Below, piece by piece: positions 23,996 to 37,011 of a stretch of DNA of 64,000 bases. This DNA is from Pogona vitticeps (Eukaryota; Chordata; Lepidosauria; Squamata; Agamidae), in contig NC_135786.1 of the NCBI RefSeq assembly GCF_051106095.1, forward strand, positions 27,245,001 to 27,309,000, written 5' to 3'. Both the position numbers and the translations under genes were made by a program. How positions within the stretch are numbered: position 1 is the stretch's first letter; each line of letters opens with the position of its first letter. Below the pieces are notes generated by a model. That model was not told the DNA's origin. It made no database searches and worked only from the letters and a program-made list of their open reading frames with translations.

Positions 23996-25394
23996 TTTTT
24001 AAATAAGATTTTCTTTTCTATATCCATTAATTTTTTGAAGAAAATGCCCTGTATACAATGCTGAACACATCTGGTCTTGCGTAGGGAAGGCTGGTTAGAA
24101 CTTGTGTGTTAGATCTCCAGGGATTACCAGAGACCTCCTGTACATCTAGGAAAGAATCTGGTTGGAGTTGAAAATCCTCAGCTGAATGAATCAATGACCT
24201 GCCTCATTCTATAGTGGATTTTTGTGTTCCTACATTTCAGATGACAATTATATATTGTATAAGTTATACGATACTATACAAGATCTCTCAGTGTTCAGTC
24301 AACCTGACCTATCAAAGGCAGGGAGAATGAGCGTGGCCACTCCATGGTATCTTAGAGGCCATGCAACACCAAACAGGGAGAGGATTCTCTATATCATGCT
24401 GGATGCAGGTGATGATTTGATTTGTAATTAGCACTGCTCTAGATTTGACTCTGAACTACTTAGTAGACAAGGCACATGCTTGAAAAATGGGCTGCACAGA
24501 CTCTTCTCTCTCTCCACCACAGTGAATCCTGGGTTTCTTCTTTCTGCTCCAGAGAAAGCAAGGTCCTATCCATGCCCAGAACATTACAACAAGCATTCTC
24601 AAATATCATTAAAGTATGGGTGAGAATTTTTTCTCCCTCATATAATCAAATTGGTTGGTGGGAGATTCAGAACAGAGAGAGGTAAATCATTTCATGGAGT
24701 TAGCTAAATTATGAAATCCACGACTACTAGAATGGACATCAGCTTGAGTTGCATTAAAAGATAATTGAATAAACTCAAAAAGGACAAGGCTATTAATGGC
24801 TACTAGTAATAAAGGCTATATATAGCATTGGGACAATATGGCTCTCAACATCATTTACTAGGATGCATGAATGGGAAGTTACTCTTACGCTTATGTCTCA
24901 TTGTGGATTTTCCAGAGTCATCTCGTTGGCCCTTGTGGATCAGCAGAATTCCTCTTATAAACTTAGTTGTCTCGTTTCTGTTTTCTAGGAGGGATTTCAG
25001 CCCATCCATATTGTCACGTTAAAAGAAAACATTGCTGAACATTCTCCAAAAAAGAATGCATCTGTTTTGCCTGGATTCAGTTTCAGTTAATGTTAATACT
25101 CCAGGACACAAACTCATTCAAAAGAGACACTACTGTTTTTGAATTGATTCTAGGGAGAAAAACAAAAGGCATTATCAAAATTAGGAAGTTGAGGGCCTTG
25201 TCAACTTAGGAGGCTAAGCTAGGCTTAAATAGTACCTTAATGACAGGTATTACTTCTGTTGTTTGTTTTGTGACTAGACTATTTTATCTACCTATATATT
25301 TTCCAACCCTTTTTGTACTAATTCTACTAAATTCTTCCTCTACCTACAGTGCATACCATTACTTAAGTTAAGTTCAAAGACTTTTCTCTGCCAT
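23996..25394. other. No gene recognised
   Basis: It has possible SINE-body remnants at 24,060-24,215 (aaagaatctggttggagttg). Otherwise nothing can be named. Confidence 0.45.
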
Positions 25395-25835
25395 ATGTGT
25401 TAACCTGTTCATCTACACATGAAGAACTTCACAGCTTTAATGGTGACAATGAAGAAATTGAAAGACTGTGTATATCTTAGTTCAACTGTCAACCCAATGG
25501 AGGCTGCAGCTAAGAAATCCGAAGAAGACTGAGACTCAAAACAGCAGCAATGAAGGAACTAGAAAAGATAATAAAGTATAAGGATGTGTCACAGGAAAGC
25601 ACAGCCACAATCTTCCACATTCTTGTATTTCTGATCATCATGTATGGCGGTGAAAGCTGTGCAGTAAAGAAAGCTGATAGGGAAAAAATTGATTCATTTG
25701 AAAAGTGGTGTTAGAGAAGAGCTTTGCAGATACCCTGGACTGCCAGAAAAATGAACAAGACTGAACTACCTCTGGTGGCAAAAATGTTGAAAGTGAGACT
25801 ATCTTACTTTGGGCACATTAGGAGAAGGTGTGAGA
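25395..25835 (+). mobile_element. Old RTE-like LINE fragment, C-terminal part
   Basis: The plus strand reads MYGGESCAVKKADREKIDSF, an in-frame stop, then RRALQIPWTARKMNKTELPL and YFGHIRR. This is the same C-terminal region as the BovB copy but much more diverged and interrupted. No endonuclease or RT core is present. The subfamily is unclear. Confidence 0.75.
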
Positions 25836-26591
25836 CCACTTTTTTGAATACAGGAACCACCATATTTCTATTTCATTGTGAGGGAAAATTATGACTATCA
25901 CTGATTTCTACAACTAAGGCTGACAGGCTAGAGGCCCACCAATTTGGTACTGCTTTCTCCCACATTTTGCATCTTCATCTGGTGCCTTCCCATTCTTTAG
26001 AGTAGCAATTATTTAACAAATTTCATTGGAGGGGACAGGATCCCATGCTGGTAAATCTTCCCACACCTCAGTAGTAGGCCTATTATTTTCCACAGAAGCT
26101 TCCAATAGATGATTTTTAGAAGTAGATTCATGGAATAAGTCTTGAAAATGAGCCTTCTGGACACAAATGGGGATCTTTGGTCCGTTCTATAAATGGCCAT
26201 AGGAACTTGATTTATTGAGTTTCCAAACTTGCTGTGGATACTTAGTCTTGATTAGTCTAAGTCCCATTAATTTTGATATATTTACCTAAGCACAACTAAG
26301 CCTGACCTAATCTGGTGTTTCTACCGCACTATCAAAGGTTTGACATTTTACAGGGAACAAGAAGAAAGGGTCCAGTTTCATGGAGCTTACAAAATAAATG
26401 TTGACAGAAGACGCAGAAGTAGAATTAAACAGGAGAACAATGTGCTATCATTTGAGTTTTGGACAATTAGGCTTACAGTTTTATCTATATTACACCATTG
26501 TTACCAGTTCAGGCATTTTAAATGGCAGGGCTTCAATGGAGTCCTGAGATTTGTAGTTTGGTGAGTTATTACAAGTCTCTGCTAGAGAGCT

Positions 26592-26727
26592 CAGTGGTTA
26601 CCTTCCTTGGGTCCTTGGATGTTCTTAAATTAAAACTCCCAGAAGCCTTCCCCAGTAGCTGTGCTGGCCAGGATTTCTGGAAGTTGCAGTCTAAGAACAT
26701 CTGGGGATTCAAGGTTTGGAACCAGTG
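26592..26727. mobile_element. Older, diverged copy of the same hAT-like MITE
   Basis: It starts cagtggttaccttccttggg and ends aaggtttggaaccagtg. The interior (aactcccagaagccttcccc, gaacatctgggg) aligns with the neighbour that starts 8 bp after it. The target duplication is no longer clear. Confidence 0.75.
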
Positions 26728-26735
26728 CTCTAGTG

Positions 26736-26871
26736 CAGTGGTCCCCAACCTTGGGCCTCCAGATGTTCTTGGACTGCAACTCCCAGAAGCCTTCACCACC
26801 ACCTTGGCTGGCCAGGATTTCTGGGAGTTGAAGTCCAAGAACATCTGGAGGCCCAAGGTTGGGGACCACTG
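26736..26871. mobile_element. hAT-like foldback MITE with perfect 8-bp target duplication
   Basis: The ends CAGTGGTCCCCAACC and GGTTGGGGACCACTG are perfect inverted repeats, and the arms extend about 55 bp with about one mismatch. The 8-bp duplication ctctagtg is at 26728-26735 and 26872-26879. It is 136 bp long and young-looking. Confidence 0.92.
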
Positions 26872-26879
26872 CTCTAGTG

Positions 26880-28129
26880 CAATCATTTGAACTATAGTAT
26901 GGATTTAAAGCTCTCTAGCAGAGAATTCTAAGTACTTCATCTTGAAATTCTCTCAGATGGGGTATAAAAGTACTATAAGTATGTCATGTGGATAGGGTGG
27001 AGACTGGGGACAGTGTGCCGAATGGTAGATTATAATGTGAGATAAAAATCAGGGCTGGCCCAGTGGTGTAAGCTAAATCCATGAGAGTAGCAAATATTTT
27101 TTAGGAATGATAATATGATATGTGCTTTGACAGTGGCACCCAGCTTGAGGGTTGTAACCACTACCCTCCTGCCCCACATCTGGTTGATATCTTACAAGAT
27201 TGTTGATTATATTGATCTCCTCCAGTTTTGGTAAAAGACAAAATATGGTTTTGTTAATGTGCTGATGTGGCTTTTCATTTAACTAAAAAATAAGTATTAC
27301 AAAATGACTGGATTCCAGAACCACTGCACAAAAAAGGTTGTTCTTATGCAAATGTGTGTTAGGTCTGTGTCTAAATAGGTACCAAGAAATGACATACTTT
27401 GCATTGGGCTATGAACATGATGATGCTGATGCTGAAGAAGAAGAAGACAATGAAAATTGGGTATGTATCTCTGTATCTGTCTGTCTGTGAGCACTTATAC
27501 CTGTATTTACTCTCACACACATTCTTCTTCTCTCTCCCTCCCTCCCTCCCTCCCTCTCTTGTTACATGTCCCTATGTTATGGTTGGCATAATGGTGGCTA
27601 GACAGGAGGGGGAAAAACAACTTATGTAGGACCACTTATTAAATTCATGACCCAGCTGAAACAAGTTCTGTCTGGTTCAGAATTCAGCTTCTTGTCCATT
27701 GGGGCTATACTGAATCTAAAAGTATGATCATCTATCATCTTCTCGCTCCCTCTGTGTTCGTATTTCTCACACAAGATCACAGGGGGGCAAACAAATGCAG
27801 ACACCTCTTTTTCTTCCCTCATATACCCACCCACAATTCTGGCTCTAGGATTTCACATATTTACTCATCTATTTGGTGATACATATTAAATATATCACAG
27901 AGCTGTGCATTTTGAATGTCTCTTAACTGGCTTTTTTGGGGAAATATTATAATAATGCAAGTACTGAAGTTACATCTTTATATACTCTGATATGTCATGA
28001 GTGTTCTGACTTTTGAAGCTGTCTGGATATTTGCAAGTCATGGCAAACTAATTGCATCTCTTTTGTCATTAGATTTTTTGAGAGCTATACCATATACTAT
28101 CTAAGGCACAATCACACAGACAACAGAAA
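26880..28129. other. No gene recognised
   Basis: Desert sequence with a CCCT microsatellite. No coding signal. Confidence 0.5.
27531..27558 (+). repeat. CCCT microsatellite
   Basis: About six CCCT units in a pyrimidine-rich tract. Confidence 0.85.
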
Positions 28130-28660
28130 CTGCATTTCTTGGGAAGGGAAAGTGTTTCTTTGTCACCAGAGCAATTTCAATAGATCATTTATTTCCATTT
28201 TTAATAAATGGAAATAATGAGTCTGTCAGCTGCCTACAGTCTTCCTCCCTTCTTCGATAAACAGCTCCTATTAATTCCCTACCCTCTGTATAATTTGTTA
28301 ACTATAGTAACAATTACCATGCTGTTACTGTTCTTAAACCTCTTTGGAGAATATCATGCTATTGTCTAATACTTATTCCTGGACAATGGTTATAGCCTGT
28401 TGAATCAAACATGGTTAAGATCAGAGCATAGTCATCAATTCCAATTACAGCAGGATCAAAATCTCCATTTTAATCTCTGATTAATTAAAGGATGCTTGAG
28501 CCATATTCATGAATCCATTAATGCTCCTTTCAGCCCTAATTGCTTGGAAAAATATTCTTTAATTGAAACAACTGTGCAATCCAATCCATCCGGGAAACTA
28601 TTAAGAAGCAGGAAACATTGTCCTCACTTCCAGAATGGGAGGCAAATCTGGTTGGTCATC
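28130..28660. promoter_or_regulatory. Candidate conserved non-coding element with short palindrome
   Basis: It holds an inverted pair, cattatttccatttatt-type, around 28,187-28,220 (tttatttccattt against aaatggaaataa). TAAT/ATTA motifs (cctattaattccc, ctctgattaattaaagg, gccctaattgcttgg) are dense. Unique sequence with no ORF support. Confidence 0.4.
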
Positions 28661-29617
28661 TTAGCAGGCTGTCATAGACCAGACTTGTACCTTTCCTTCC
28701 TGCTATTAGGCAACAGAGCCAGACTGTTAAACACACTCAGAATCCATAAGTGCAAGAGAATGGAAATGACACTGGTGAGTTGAACTGTAAATGTGTGTGG
28801 TGGTAGGAATGGGGTGGGGGAAGCCTCACGAAATGAACTGCACACAGTCTGTTGTGTTGGCATGATTGATACTAGAGCATGTAGGTGTAATGAAACTGAT
28901 GCTGTCTCCTCTGCACCTGTGATTTATTGAGTACAAATTTAAGATGAGAAAAGGCCCCATACCAGGAGCGGCATCTTCCCCCTCAAAGAGAGTCTTGCTC
29001 ATCCATCACCGACCATTGCAAAAGGGCCCAATAGCCAGCAGCTCATCAGATGAGCCAATAGTCTCTTTTGTTGGGATTCCTAACAAGTGTTGGATCAGCA
29101 AAAGTCTATTTAGGCTTGTGGACCTTTCAGGACTAATTTGTAGTGGGTCACTGCCTCTGCTTGTGTATTATCTTCTTTACTTACTAGTACCAGTTGGGGA
29201 AGCAGCAGAGATTAATGGTTTTAGCTGCTGCCTCTTTGTGGCAATCTACTGCTTCTAGAGCCAAAGATTAAGATTTGTGTAAGAGAAGTTATGTGTGTGT
29301 GCATGTCTGGACTGCATGTATTTGTCAGGGCTGCATGCTGCTGGACCACACATCCTTACTCTGCTGCACAAGATCATGCAGCTTGCTCCTTTTGCAGCTG
29401 GAGTAAACTTTTACTGATAGTCTAGTAATCATGTTCCAGAAGTAATACTGGAACTGTTTTGGAGATCTGGATTTTGATACTGATATACATGTTATGGCCA
29501 TCAAGTGGAGAACAGAATACTCTGAATGAGAAAGTGTGGGGTGTATGTATTGCATCTGCATCTTGTGCGTTTCTTGAGAAGGCTCAGGGCAGTACATACA
29601 TGGCTCCTTTCATCTGC
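28661..29617. other. No gene recognised
   Basis: Desert sequence. Frames up to 104 codons have no domain features. Confidence 0.5.
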
Positions 29618-29815
29618 ATTCTCTCTGCATAACAACCCTGTTGAGGTAGGTTAGATTGAAATGGTGATTAGCCAAAGGAAATCCACAAATGGAACTTCTG
29701 TAGGCTCAAGATAAAGGCATTTCATGGCTGCATGGGGATTTGAATCTGGATCTCTCCAATTCCAATGTGAAACTCTAATCACCACACTACACTATCTATC
29801 TCAAGTTAGTGTGTT
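29618..29815 (-). mobile_element. tRNA-derived SINE, reverse orientation
   Basis: The minus strand carries the SINE head. Its B-box reverse complement is seen as ggggatttgaatctggatct, and acaaccctgttgaggtaggt marks the 3' body. Confidence 0.65.
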
Positions 29816-30439
29816 GCTGCTAGTCATATAGATCAGATTACTCTTTTCCTATGATTGTCAATCTTCTGCAGGATGTTTGTGCTGATCTAGGGCATGCAGT
29901 CTACTTCATTCAGTGCGGCACTCTAAAGATGCACAGTTTTCAAAAATGCTGACATCATAGCATAAGGGGGATGGCATATATTTGGACATGTCCATAGTTT
30001 AGGAAAGACCTTGAAAGAGTTGTGATCTTTACTGCCTTGCCTAAGCTTAGTTTTCTTTGCTGTCTTAACAATGTGAAATGCATTATTTACAGGAGTGCAT
30101 ATATCATTATGATATTTGGCTTGTATTTTAGAAATTTACAGACCAATGCACACTTACTCTGAAATCAGGCTCATTCTGTTTAATGGAGATTACTCTCAGG
30201 TAAATTCACACAGGACTACAAAAGAATAAACGAATATACTCAGTGCAAAAGAGAAAGAGAAGGAATAAAGTGCTGCAAATTGTATGCTACTCACACATAA
30301 AATCACAGGATGTTTTCCATCCCAGATACAGGGAAGAAGATGGGGGGGGGAGAGAGACGACTGCTAATGGAAACTGCATATGTTGTAGTAAAGAAAAGAA
30401 AGATCTCACTTGTTTCAAAGGAGAAGTGCAAGTGCACGC

Positions 30440-31178
30440 GAGGGGCGCCTGGTCGCACCGTTGAGGTGCACGCGTTGTTTGCTCTCCCGGCCCTGGAGGG
30501 TGCTGGCAACTTGGGCCACGTGATGTTGGGGCCCGGACCGGGGGTGATAAAAGAGCGCCGGGCCGGGAGTTGGTTCCCCTTTCATTTTGGCACCCACCCG
30601 CCCACTCTCTTTCTAGTGTGCTTTTGGGTCGCCTATTTTGGGGCCGGGATAGGAATTTTTGACCTCTATGCTGATTGGCCTTTGGATGGGGGGATTTTTT
30701 GCCTATCCCACACTGGAATAGGGTTTTTGTGGCACTTGATGGTGGTTTGTTGTTTTCGGTCACACGGGCGGGTAGTGCGAGAATAACTGATTGTCACGGT
30801 GTCTCCCTTTGGTAATTTGCATAAAGAAAACAGCGCCCCAGTCCTGACGGCTCTGCGGATCGTGCGATTACAGGGCAGAAGGCGACTGAGGTGCTTGACC
30901 ACTTCCGCACCAAAGGTCATCAAATACGATGGCTAGAGGTCCGGGGTGTTAATTGAGGCCTTATAGGTTCCTCCGGTCGTTAGACAGCTGGAACCTGGGG
31001 CCTGGGACTCGCCCATTGACTAATAAGGAATTATTTGGCGTTATTTCCCCGCACTACCACAGGCCCCCTCAATTTTGGATTTGGTTTACCTGGTTTAACT
31101 AATTTGGTTTAATAAAGTGTGGCCCGTATTTAAACCCAATGATGGTTGTCTGGTGTCTTCATTTCAGGGCTTGGGGGA
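30440..31178 (+). mobile_element. Isolated terminal repeat of the same retroelement family
   Basis: It shares cgcactaccacaggcccc and aataaagtgtgg plus the following tail with the 17.77 kb copy in reverse. It carries a TATA-like gataaaag, and AATAAA sits near its end, so it could hold promoter and polyadenylation signals. No coding part is attached. It is GC-rich against its A+T-rich surroundings. It is a fossil fragment with approximate borders. Confidence 0.5.
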
Positions 31179-31683
31179 GCAAGGTGTTTATAGGAAGTTT
31201 CTTTCTCTAAGCATTCTCTCAACATGTCAAAATTTTCCATTTCAATTTGTCCTCCCCCGCCCTGAGGTTTCTCATTTATAGCACAATGTATGAAAAACAG
31301 TAACAGGTTTTTCAAAAATTAAGAGAAGAGTCAGACTAGGAGATATATTCATATCCAGCAATACGTCTGGATGCAGCTATTCCTATTTTTGCCATTTAAA
31401 TTCCCTAATCACAAGCCACATTTCAGTTGGGTCCCCTTTTCCCATCTTTACAATGTATAATTAATCACTTTCCTCACACAGCTATTGTGGGAAGGATGCA
31501 ACAAAGCTTGCAAATTTAGTAACCCCCAACCAACATTCTAAGGAATTGAATCCTAGCACCCAGAAAGTCAGGCACTGGTACATAATGTGATTTTAAAGCA
31601 TGTCAGTGGCTACACCGAGCTTTTCTATAGTGTAAAATGTGACTCAAATGATGCTCATGTCTGTCACAATGCTCTTTCCTCCA

Positions 31684-31702
31684 CCCCACCCCACCCCACC
31701 CC
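31684..31702 (-). other. G-quadruplex motif on the minus strand
   Basis: Four C4 runs separated by single A bases give, on the minus strand, four G4 runs with 1-nt loops. It is a short CCCCA simple repeat in the upstream desert with no gene nearby. Confidence 0.55.
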
Positions 31703-31976
31703 TCACATCATGCTGTCTCTTCACATCTATATGCATCATATACATACTTAGCAAAAGTCCTTGGGGCTTCCTGCTGTGCCACTGCAGTACCTTGATCCCT
31801 GTTGCCAAAATAATGGCCAGAATGCTATTGGTGACTTTTGCCAGTATAAGTGTCATGGCTTAAACTGTGGCAGTGAATTGCTACTAATCTTACACTTATG
31901 CTCCTTTCATCTCCCAAGAGGATTCTGTCTTATCTTTATGTTAAGATTATTTATGCCATGTCTCAGTGGCTGAAAT

Positions 31977-32097
31977 TCATGGTAAGTCAAAACTAGAGCA
32001 GGCCCATTGAATCAGTAGGGATTGGGTGAGTCTAAACCTATGTAAGTTCCACTGGTTCAGTGGGCCTACTCCAGTTGTAACTTACCACTGGATTACT
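31977..32097. mobile_element. Palindromic MITE
   Basis: The left half, gtaagtcaaaactagagcag and gcccattgaatcagt, is mirrored by the right half, ccactggttcagtgggccta and ctccagttgtaacttac. Related half-copies lie at 2085-2160, 33,030-33,080, 41,285-41,375 and 41,985-42,030. Confidence 0.7.
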
Positions 32098-33079
32098 ACA
32101 ATGTACTGGCATTATTAATCTTTAATTAAGCACTATTAATTAAGCATTATTCCCCAGCTGATTTTGGTTAGTGCTACCCATTACTACAAAAGGCCTTTAG
32201 AAGAGAAACAGGATCACGGGAGGCTGGCTTATGCTAAGTCGCACGTTTTGGCGCAACATAGCCTTCTTCACCTATGATGTGGAATGTGTCTCTCTCCAGA
32301 TGTTGTCAGACTGCTGCTCCCAACCTTCCTAGCCATCACAGCCAATTGTCCCAGCAAGATATTTGAAATGTCTGACAAATTATTAAAGGAGACAAAAAAA
32401 GAAAAAAAGAAAAAAACATATACAAAAAGCAATTTAAAATAATTAAACATGGAAATATTAAAATCATCATATAAAAACAGTTTAAGAAATATAAGGGCAT
32501 TTAAAAACACATTAAGAAGGAGATATTGGCAACAAGCATAGAGCAACCAACAAGGTTAAAATTCGATATTAATTTTAATGCACTTCACCCACTGAGCTGT
32601 ATCTTTTCCTCCAGAAAGATATTCAGACTTACATAGGCTGGATGTAGTTTTATGGAGCACAGATCTGACTTGGTTAAGGCAACAACAACCTCCCATACGC
32701 TTTGGATGCTGTTTAGGAGTAGGAAAGAAATTCAGTAAATTGTTATTGCAGATCCCATTTGCACTTTTTAACAAACACAAATTAAAAACCAGTTATCCTT
32801 CAAAATTCACTGAAATATTTACTGAATTTTGCAATGGCATTTGTCAATCAAAAAACTGCATACAAAGTGTATATGGTAAGAAGCAGTGAAGACAAAGTCT
32901 ATACATTGAAGAAAACAATGTTCCAAAACAGGTTGCATAGGAATTTCTGTACTAGGTAGAATTATGTTCAAAATACAAATGTTAGGAAAAATATGTACCG
33001 AATCCCAAAATTATTTCCATATGAACCAGTCAGCAGTTCAGTCAATGGATCTGCTCTAGTTGGATCTTGCAACTGGATT

Positions 33080-33178
33080 TAGACTTTAGACCACAACCCT
33101 GCACCGGCCTACCTGGGGAAAGGGCCATGCAAAACAATGTGGAACTTGCTACTGAGTAGACGTGTACAAGATTCTGCA
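33080..33178. mobile_element. Palindromic 'AAGTAAG/CTTACTT' type MITE fragment
   Basis: acaaccctgcaccggcctac and gaacttgctactgagtagacgt are the two sides of the widespread squamate palindrome built on 'tactcagaagtaagtcccattga'. It is degraded. Confidence 0.5.
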
Positions 33179-33398
33179 ATTATATTTCTATATTTTCACT
33201 TTAGCATTGGAAGAACTCTGAGCTGTGAAAAAAAATGTGTTCATTTGCTAAATATACTTCCCCAATTAACAGAAAGGTTTCTGCACATAATCCAGTGGGA
33301 AAAATAAACAGAAACAATCCATTTGTATGACTATAGGAGTACATAAATTGGTAGGGAGTTTCCAATTTTAAGAAAAGAAGGTGATCACTCATATAATT

Positions 33399-35673
33399 TT
33401 GTTGTTGTCTGGTTGTTAAGTTGTGTCCGACTCTTCGTGACCCCGTGGACCAAAGCACACCAGGCCCTCCTGTCTTCCACCGCCTCCCAGAGTTGGGTCA
33501 AATTCATGTTGGTAGCTTCCAGCCATCTCATCCTCTGTTGTCCCCTTCTCCTCTTGCCCTCACACTTTCTCAACATCAGGGTCTTTTCCAGGGAGTCTTC
33601 TCTTCTCATGAGATGGCCAAAGTATTGGAGCCTCAGCTTCAGGAACTGTCCTTCCAGTGAGCACTCAGGGTTGATTTCCTTTAGAATTGATAAGTTTGTT
33701 CTCCTTGCAGTCCAGGGGACTCTCAAGAGTCTCCTCCAGCACCACAATTCAAAAGCATCAATTCTTCGGTGGTCAGCCTTCTTTATGGTCCAGCTCTCAC
33801 TTCCATACATAGCTATTGGAAAAACCATTGCTTTGACTATGCAGACCTTTGTCAGCAAGGTGATGTCTCTGCTTTTAAAGATGCTGTTGAGGTTTGTCAT
33901 CGCTTTTCTCCCAAGAAGCAGGCATCTTTTAATTTCATGGCTGCTGTCACCATCTGATCATGGAGCCCAGGAAAGTAAAATTGGTCACTGCCTCCGTATC
34001 TTCCCCTTCTATGTGCAAGGAGGTGATGGGGCCAGTGGCATTGATCTTCGTTTTTTTGATATTGAGTTTCAGACCATTTTGTGCTCTCCTCTTTCATCCT
34101 CATTAAGAGGTTCTTTAATTCTTCCTCACTTTCTGCCATCAGAGTGGTATCATCTGCATATCGGACGTTGTTGATATTTCTTCCGGCAATTTTAATTCCG
34201 GCATGGGATTCATCCAGTCCAGCCTTTTGCATAAATATTCTGCATATAAGTTAAATAAGCAGGGAGACAATATGCAGCCTTGTCATACTCCTTTCCAAAT
34301 GTTGAACCAATCAGTTCTTCCATATCTAGTTCTAACTGTTGCTTCTTGTCCCACATACAAATTTCTCAGGAGGTAGATAAGGTGGTCAGGCACTCCCATT
34401 TCTTTAAGAACTTGCCATAGTTTGTTGTGGTAAACACAGTCAAAGGCTTTTGCATAGTCAATGAAGCAGAAGTCGATGTTTTTCTGGAACTCTCTGGCTT
34501 TCTCCATAATCCAGAGCATATTAGCAATTTGGTCTCTAGTTCCTCTGCCCCTTCGAAATCCAGCTTGTACTTCTGGGAGTTCTCAGTCCATATACTGCTG
34601 AAGCCTACCTTGGAGGATTTTGAGTATAACCTTGCTGGTGTGTGAAAAGAGTGTAATTGTACGGTAGTTGGAGCATTCTTTGTCACTGCCCTTTGGGACT
34701 GGGATGTAGACTGATCTTTTCTAATCCTCTGGCCACTGCTGAGTTTTCCAAACTTCCTGATATATTGAATGTAACACCTTAACAGCATCATCTTTTAAGA
34801 TTTTAAATAGTTCCACTGGAATGCCATCACCTCCACTGGCCTTGTTGTTAGCCATGCTTTCTAAGGCCCACTTGACTTCACTCTCCAGGATGTCTGGCTC
34901 AAGGTCAGCAACCACACTATCTGGGTTGTCTGGGACATCCAGATCTTTCTGGTATAATTCCTCTGTGCATTCTTGCCACCTCTTCTTGATGTCTCCTGCT
35001 CCTGGTAGGTCCCTCCCATTTTTGTCCTTTATCATGTCCATTTTTGCACAAAATGTTCCTTTAATATCTTCAATTTTCTCAAACAGATTGGCTATGAGGG
35101 CTACTCCATTTCTTCTATGGGATTCTTGCCCACAATAGTAGATAAGATAATCGTCTGAATTGAATTCGCCCATTCCTATCCATTTTCGTTCACTGATGCC
35201 CAGGATGTCAATGTTTATTTTTGCCATCTCTTGTTTGACCTTATCCAGCTTACCAAGGTTCATAGGTCTTACATTCCAGGTTCCTATGCACTATTTTTCT
35301 TTGCAGCATTCGACTTTCCTTTCACTTCCAGGCATGTCTGCAGCTGAGCATCCTTTCGGCTTTGGACGAACCACTTCATTAGCTCTGGGGCTACTTGTCC
35401 TTGTCCTCCGCTCTTCCTCAGTAGCATGTTGGACACCTTCCGACCTGAGGGTCTTCCAGCATCATATCTTTTAGCCTTTTGTTTCTGTTCATGGGGTTTT
35501 CTTGGCAAAGATACTGGAGTGGCTTGCCAGTTCCTGCTCTAGGTTGATTGCATTTAGTCAGAACTCTCCACTATGACCTGTCCATCTTGGGTGTCCCTGC
35601 ACGGCATAGCCCATAGCTTCTCTGAATTACTCAAGCTCCTTCGCCACAACAAGGCATCAACCAGTGAAGGGGC
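33399..35673 (-). mobile_element. RTE-BovB LINE, internally deleted copy
   Basis: Minus-strand frames match BovB in order. The 5' part contains the cactccagtatctttgcc segment shared with ruminant BovB and an ORF at 35284-35508. The endonuclease start (KINIDILGISERKWIGMGEF) lies in 34721-35263. That frame then jumps straight to the pre-RT linker (NKASGGDGIPVELFKIL), so most of the endonuclease is deleted. RT blocks follow, with DYAKAFDCV in 34283-34519 and RYADDTTLMAE in 33897-34232. The C-terminal segment with MYGSESWTIKKADHRRIDAF is in 33385-33900. The RT region is broken across several frames. The 3' end reads into CAACAACAAAAT, and flanking atataatt/acataatt (33391-33398, 35674-35681) look like target duplications. 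At about 2.3 kb it is shorter than a full BovB (about 3.2 kb) and is dead. Confidence 0.93.
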
Positions 35674-37011
35674 ACATAATTAAAGAAATTCAACAAATCT
35701 CAATAATCATATGAAGAAGAAAAGGATGAGGGCATTTTCTACTTTAGGTTCCTTAATCCAAGGGCCATCAGTCACTATCATTGGATTCTTCTGACCATAC
35801 TATACATATTACTACCTGCGACTTCATTCTCTATGGCTATCATCAGAGAAAAGAGATTGTTTAACCAGTGCAGAAATTGGGATGATATAAAATCCTTCAG
35901 TGTTCCGTGAATTCCAACACAAAGCCAATTGCCCAAATGTGGGATTTTATTACAGAGGTTTGTGCATGGTGTACAAGGGTGTGTATGGTTTATTTCATGA
36001 CCAAACTGCAGTATTTCAGCCCTGACAGAGACCCATTCATACAAGACAGAACATGATGCCAAAAATCCACAGGGCTATAGTTAAGCCTTCCTTCAACATG
36101 GTGCTCTATTGCTGTAGACTACAACTCCCATCATCCCATCCAGTACACCCATAGGCCATACTTTCTCTAAACAAAAGGCCCTGGAGACCAGCACATCTGT
36201 TTTCATGGAGAAAACCTTCTAGTATCTGGTAATCATGATACCAATAAGCCATAAACAGAATTTGCTGGTTTCCTGTGATCATCTTCAGTACAAACAGTTT
36301 AAACACAGCAATGCAAAGGCCTTTTTGGTGAGTTTGTATTTTATGTCTCTCGAGCAACCCCTGATCTCCATACAAACCACTACAGAAATACATTTTCACT
36401 TTTCACTAGGGCTATTTCTGACATTGCCTCAGGTTTTTAGGGATGGAAAATGGGTAGAACTGCAGATGTCACCTGATCTGTCATGCAATACCCAAAGCAT
36501 TCATACTTCCCTCAGATGGAATAGAGACCATTGTCCTGTTACTAGTATTCATATAGAACTCAATGGCTGGTCAACCCCTTCTCGTTAAGGACTCAGGGAC
36601 AGAGTGAAATGTTATCTTGCTCTTTGTCTCAGGCAGCAAACTACTATGGGTGGTCATGACAGAACCGGCCATAATAGGTTGTTGGCAGGGCTACCAGAAC
36701 TACCTTTGCTGAGAAAAGTGTAAGCAGTACCACTCTATTGATTCTGCCGAAAAGAGGGTGAATTGCTTCAGCTCTGCTATGAAGCCACTGCCATCAGGTT
36801 CTTACTTCTGTTATCTGGCTATAGCCATCCCATCACATTGCAGTTTAGGACAAAAAAGGAAGCAGGCCACTCCATTGGTTCTGTGGGGACACTAGCGTAA
36901 TTAACTCTTCCTCTCCTTCAACTACAGAAACTCACTTTAAAAGAATGAAAACAATTCTTTTCCAAATGATTCTTCTTCTTGTGCTTTATCTTTTACATCC
37001 ACAAAGACTCT
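35674..37011. other. No gene recognised
   Basis: It contains a MITE body fragment (agactacaactcccatcatc, about 36,117). The segment 36,285-36,325 (tacaaacagtttaaacacag) is repeated in diverged form at 37,847-37,885. Confidence 0.5.

Larger units (their letters stand above)
31179..33079. other. No gene recognised
   Basis: It contains the palindromic MITE at 31,977, a MITE fragment at 32,284 and an A-rich LINE-tail-like stretch at 32,385-32,520. No host gene. Confidence 0.5.

Noticed and set aside
30287-30786. 158-codon frames on both strands at 30.3-30.8 kb
   Set aside because: They lie in a GC-rich retroelement terminal repeat, with no protein domain.
33413-34174. 253-codon plus-strand frame at 33.4-34.2 kb
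   Set aside because: It is the antisense of the BovB RT and C-terminal region.
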